Assembly: GCF_001949125.1 (NCBI RefSeq)
Contig: NZ_MSTI01000148.1
Span: 1 to 15,814 of the forward strand
Reading direction: 5' to 3'
Source of the DNA: Deinococcus marmoris
Lineage (GTDB): Bacteria > Deinococcota > Deinococci > Deinococcales > Deinococcaceae
DNA length: 15,814 nucleotides
How positions within the stretch are numbered: the first letter of the stretch is position 1; each line of letters starts with the position of its first letter. Below are positions 14,525 through 15,814 of this stretch, one piece after another. Under the pieces are notes generated by a model. The model saw nothing but the letters and a program-made list of their open reading frames with translations, searched no databases and was not told the DNA's origin. Made by a program: the position numbers and the translations under genes.

Positions 14525-15127
14525 GGGTAGATGCGGGCAGAGGTTCACACCCGTGACCAGCACCGTATGACTCCGCCGATTCAGGCGCAGCGTGGCGAAC
14601 GAGGTGTCCCCAAACTCGAACCAGCCGCGTTCCATCCGCAGCAATTCGCGCAGCATAGAGTTGAGGAATCCGCCGTGAGAGACGACGAGAAGCCGCTCGC
14701 CTCCGCCCGTCCAGATCAGTTCCAGTGCCAGCAGGGCACGCGCCCGGATCGCCGCCTGGGACTCGCCGCCGTCTGCCGTGAAGGCGTCCAGCTCATGCCG
14801 GAAAGTGGGGATGGGATAGCGCCGCGCGGCTTCCTCGCGGCCCAGTCCGGCCAGCGGGCCGTTGTCCCATTCGCGCAGCAAATCGGACGGCACGAGCGGC
14901 ACAGCCAGCGCGTCGGTGACGATACGGGCTGTTTCGTGGGCGCGGGCCAGGGTGGAGCAGTAGGCCCGGTCAAATTCGGGCGGATGGGCAGCCCAGTGCG
15001 CGGCCAGCGCCTGGGCCTGAGCGCGGCCCACCTCTGTCAGTGGCGAGTCGTAACGGCCCTCGTGAACGTCCTCGTCGTCGGCGCGGCTGCGTCCGTGGCG
15101 CAGCAGGGTCAGGTGCAACCCACTCAC
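14522..15127 (-). CDS. Histidine phosphatase (phosphoglycerate mutase-like) family protein
   Basis: The protein has 201 aa from the GTG at 15127. It opens with [11 protein letters not shown], where H11 is the residue that takes the phosphate. It also has [13 protein letters not shown] (R62), [12 protein letters not shown] (E86) and VVSHGG (H151), the full catalytic set of the branch that includes cobalamin/alpha-ribazole phosphatases and broad phosphatases. The substrate cannot be inferred. I chose the GTG at 15127 because the phosphatase fold begins right there and the start overlaps the TGA of the methyltransferase gene (GTGA, 15124-15127), a coupled arrangement. The frame runs 20 codons further upstream without conserved features. 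Because the upstream gene is cut by an IS, its normal promoter has probably been lost. Confidence 0.9.
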   Translation of the reverse strand: MSGLHLTLLRHGRSRADDEDVHEGRYDSPLTEVGRAQAQALAAHWAAHPPEFDRAYCSTLARAHETARIVTDALAVPLVPSDLLREWDNGPLAGLGREEAARRYPIPTFRHELDAFTADGGESQAAIRARALLALELIWTGGGERLLVVSHGGFLNSMLRELLRMERGWFEFGDTSFATLRLNRRSHTVLVTGVNLCPHLP

Positions 15128-15474
15128 GCTGTCCTGGTCGCCACGATCACGCGCTCCCGGTGACTGACCTGAACTTCGGCGCAGCACAGGCGCGCGTCAG
15201 AGAACACCGCGTCCCGCAGCGGATCGCCCGCGTGTAGCGCTTCAGGCAGGAGTGCGGGCGGGCTGAGGTCATCCAGCACCAGCACGCCGCCGGGACTCAG
15301 GGCATCCACCAGCCGGTCCACCGCCTCTTTTCCCGGTTTGCAATCCGCGAAGATCAGATCAAAGGGACCGCGTTCCAGAGCCGCCGTCCAGTCGCCGTAC
15401 AGGACCTCGGCACGGGCATCAGCATTCAGCAATTCCCAGACCGTTTCGGCGCGCAGGGGATCGTTTTCCACAGT
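15124..15474 (-). pseudogene. Class I SAM-dependent methyltransferase, C-terminal remnant cut by IS
   Basis: The last 116 residues of a class I methyltransferase remain. They start TVENDPLRAE, the acidic strand that holds the SAM ribose, and continue with YGDWTAALERGPFDLIFADC and LSPGGVLVLDDLSPP, as in O-methyltransferases. The N-terminal half with the SAM-binding glycine loop is missing: upstream, the frame reads into the IS (to an ATG at 15594) and makes unrelated residues. The gene was therefore split by the insertion, and its front half should lie beyond the far end of the IS. It overlaps the phosphatase gene by 4 nt. A fusion protein from 15594 is possible but should not bind SAM. Confidence 0.82.
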
Positions 15475-15814
15475 AGACCTCTTGCGAAAGTCGTGCGCTA
15501 AGGTAGGGGATGGTTGGCACGCTAAAATATCATCAGGCCCTGAAGCTGAATCGCACGAGTTTTCGCCGTCGCACTGGTGTGTACCCTGAAACATTTCTAG
15601 AGATGGAGACCGTGTTGCAAGAACGCCATGCCAACAAAGTCAAATCTGGACGGCCACCTGCACTCTCTTTGGGAGCGCAACTCCTGATGACGCTGGAGTT
15701 CTGGCGCGAGTACCGCACGTTGTTTCACATCGGCCAGGACTGGGGTGTCCATGAGGCCACGGTTCAGCGAACCGTGGTGCGTGTTGAAGATGCCCTGATA
15801 CAAAGCGGGAAATT
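15474..15814 (+). mobile_element. IS5-like insertion sequence, 5' end (right copy, cut by window edge)
   Basis: This is the same element end as at 1-308, in the opposite orientation and extending 33 nt further in. It begins at TA-GACCTCTTGCG (15474 onward) directly after methyltransferase coding sequence. The far end and the second flank lie outside the window. Confidence 0.85.
15510..15814 (+). CDS. IS5-family-like transposase, N-terminal part (runs off window)
   Basis: The frame opens with the ATG at 15510 and stays open to the window edge, giving 101 residues that end VEDALIQSGK. It shares its first 90 or so residues with the left copy. The GRPPALSLGAQLL region and the following helix-turn-helix-like part suggest an IS5-family DDE transposase; the DDE domain itself is not in the window. 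Transcription runs outward, away from the methyltransferase remnant. Confidence 0.8.
   Translation, partial: MVGTLKYHQALKLNRTSFRRRTGVYPETFLEMETVLQERHANKVKSGRPPALSLGAQLLMTLEFWREYRTLFHIGQDWGVHEATVQRTVVRVEDALIQSGK

Noticed and set aside
1..15814. IS-bounded composite transposon carrying cargo
   Set aside because: The genes inside are chromosomal types, including glnS, with no resistance, defence or plasmid genes, and both IS copies are cut by the window edge.

Overview
The window reads as a piece of a Deinococcus chromosome. It is GC-rich and almost fully coding. It carries a glutaminyl-tRNA synthetase fused to a C-terminal YqeY/GatB-like domain, an arrangement known from Deinococcus. Several genes start with no Shine-Dalgarno site but with a TANNNT-like -10 hexamer exactly 6 nt before the start codon, the leaderless pattern known for this genus. 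The genus call is inference from these traits. I found no tRNA, rRNA, CRISPR array, phage or recognisable defence cassette, and no gene-free stretch longer than about 300 bases.

Layout, left to right. (1) 1-308: 5' part of an IS5-like element on the minus strand, abutting and beheading a tandem-GNAT acetyltransferase gene (to 1247, plus). (2) 1274-3270, minus: an ECF-type sigma factor followed by its overlapping anti-sigma factor, which has a zinc-finger (ZAS) head, one membrane helix and a beta-propeller-like tail. (3) 3347-6298, minus: three membrane-protein genes, DUF421/YetF-like, MscS-type channel and DUF2254, the last two overlapping by ATGA. (4) 6412-8823, plus: glnS. (5) 8863-9499, minus: a RimJ/RimL-like GNAT gene broken by a frameshift. 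It is divergent from a CaiB/BaiF family III CoA-transferase gene (9622-10782, plus). (6) 10835-13334, minus: two overlapping M16 peptidase-family genes with complementary active-site halves. They diverge from an M23 (LytM-type) membrane-anchored peptidase gene (13462-13977, plus). (7) 13946-15474, minus: a GNAT gene, a histidine phosphatase gene and the C-terminal remnant of a SAM methyltransferase cut by a second IS copy. (8) 15474-15814: the same IS 5' end, now on the plus strand.

The two IS ends are inverted copies (1-308 matches the reverse complement of 15474-15781), with transposase genes reading outward. Because the window stops inside the same repeat on both sides, it may be a draft contig broken at IS copies. 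If the copies are truly adjacent on the chromosome, the roughly 15.2 kb between them could invert by recombination. Each copy interrupts a different gene, so the element has probably been active recently.

The main functional themes are envelope stress and osmotic response (sigma/anti-sigma pair, mechanosensitive and DUF membrane proteins, M23 peptidase), proteolysis by a split M16 pair, translation (glnS), and small-molecule acetyl, CoA, methyl and phosphate transfer. The least ordinary points are the IS-bounded ends with two disrupted genes, the set of five start sites with a fixed -10 to start spacing, the division of M16 active-site motifs between two subunits, the repeat-like linker in GlnRS, the 11-codon leader ORF before the CoA-transferase, and the pair of inverted repeats between the M16 and M23 genes. 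I did not find evidence of a wholly new multi-gene system.
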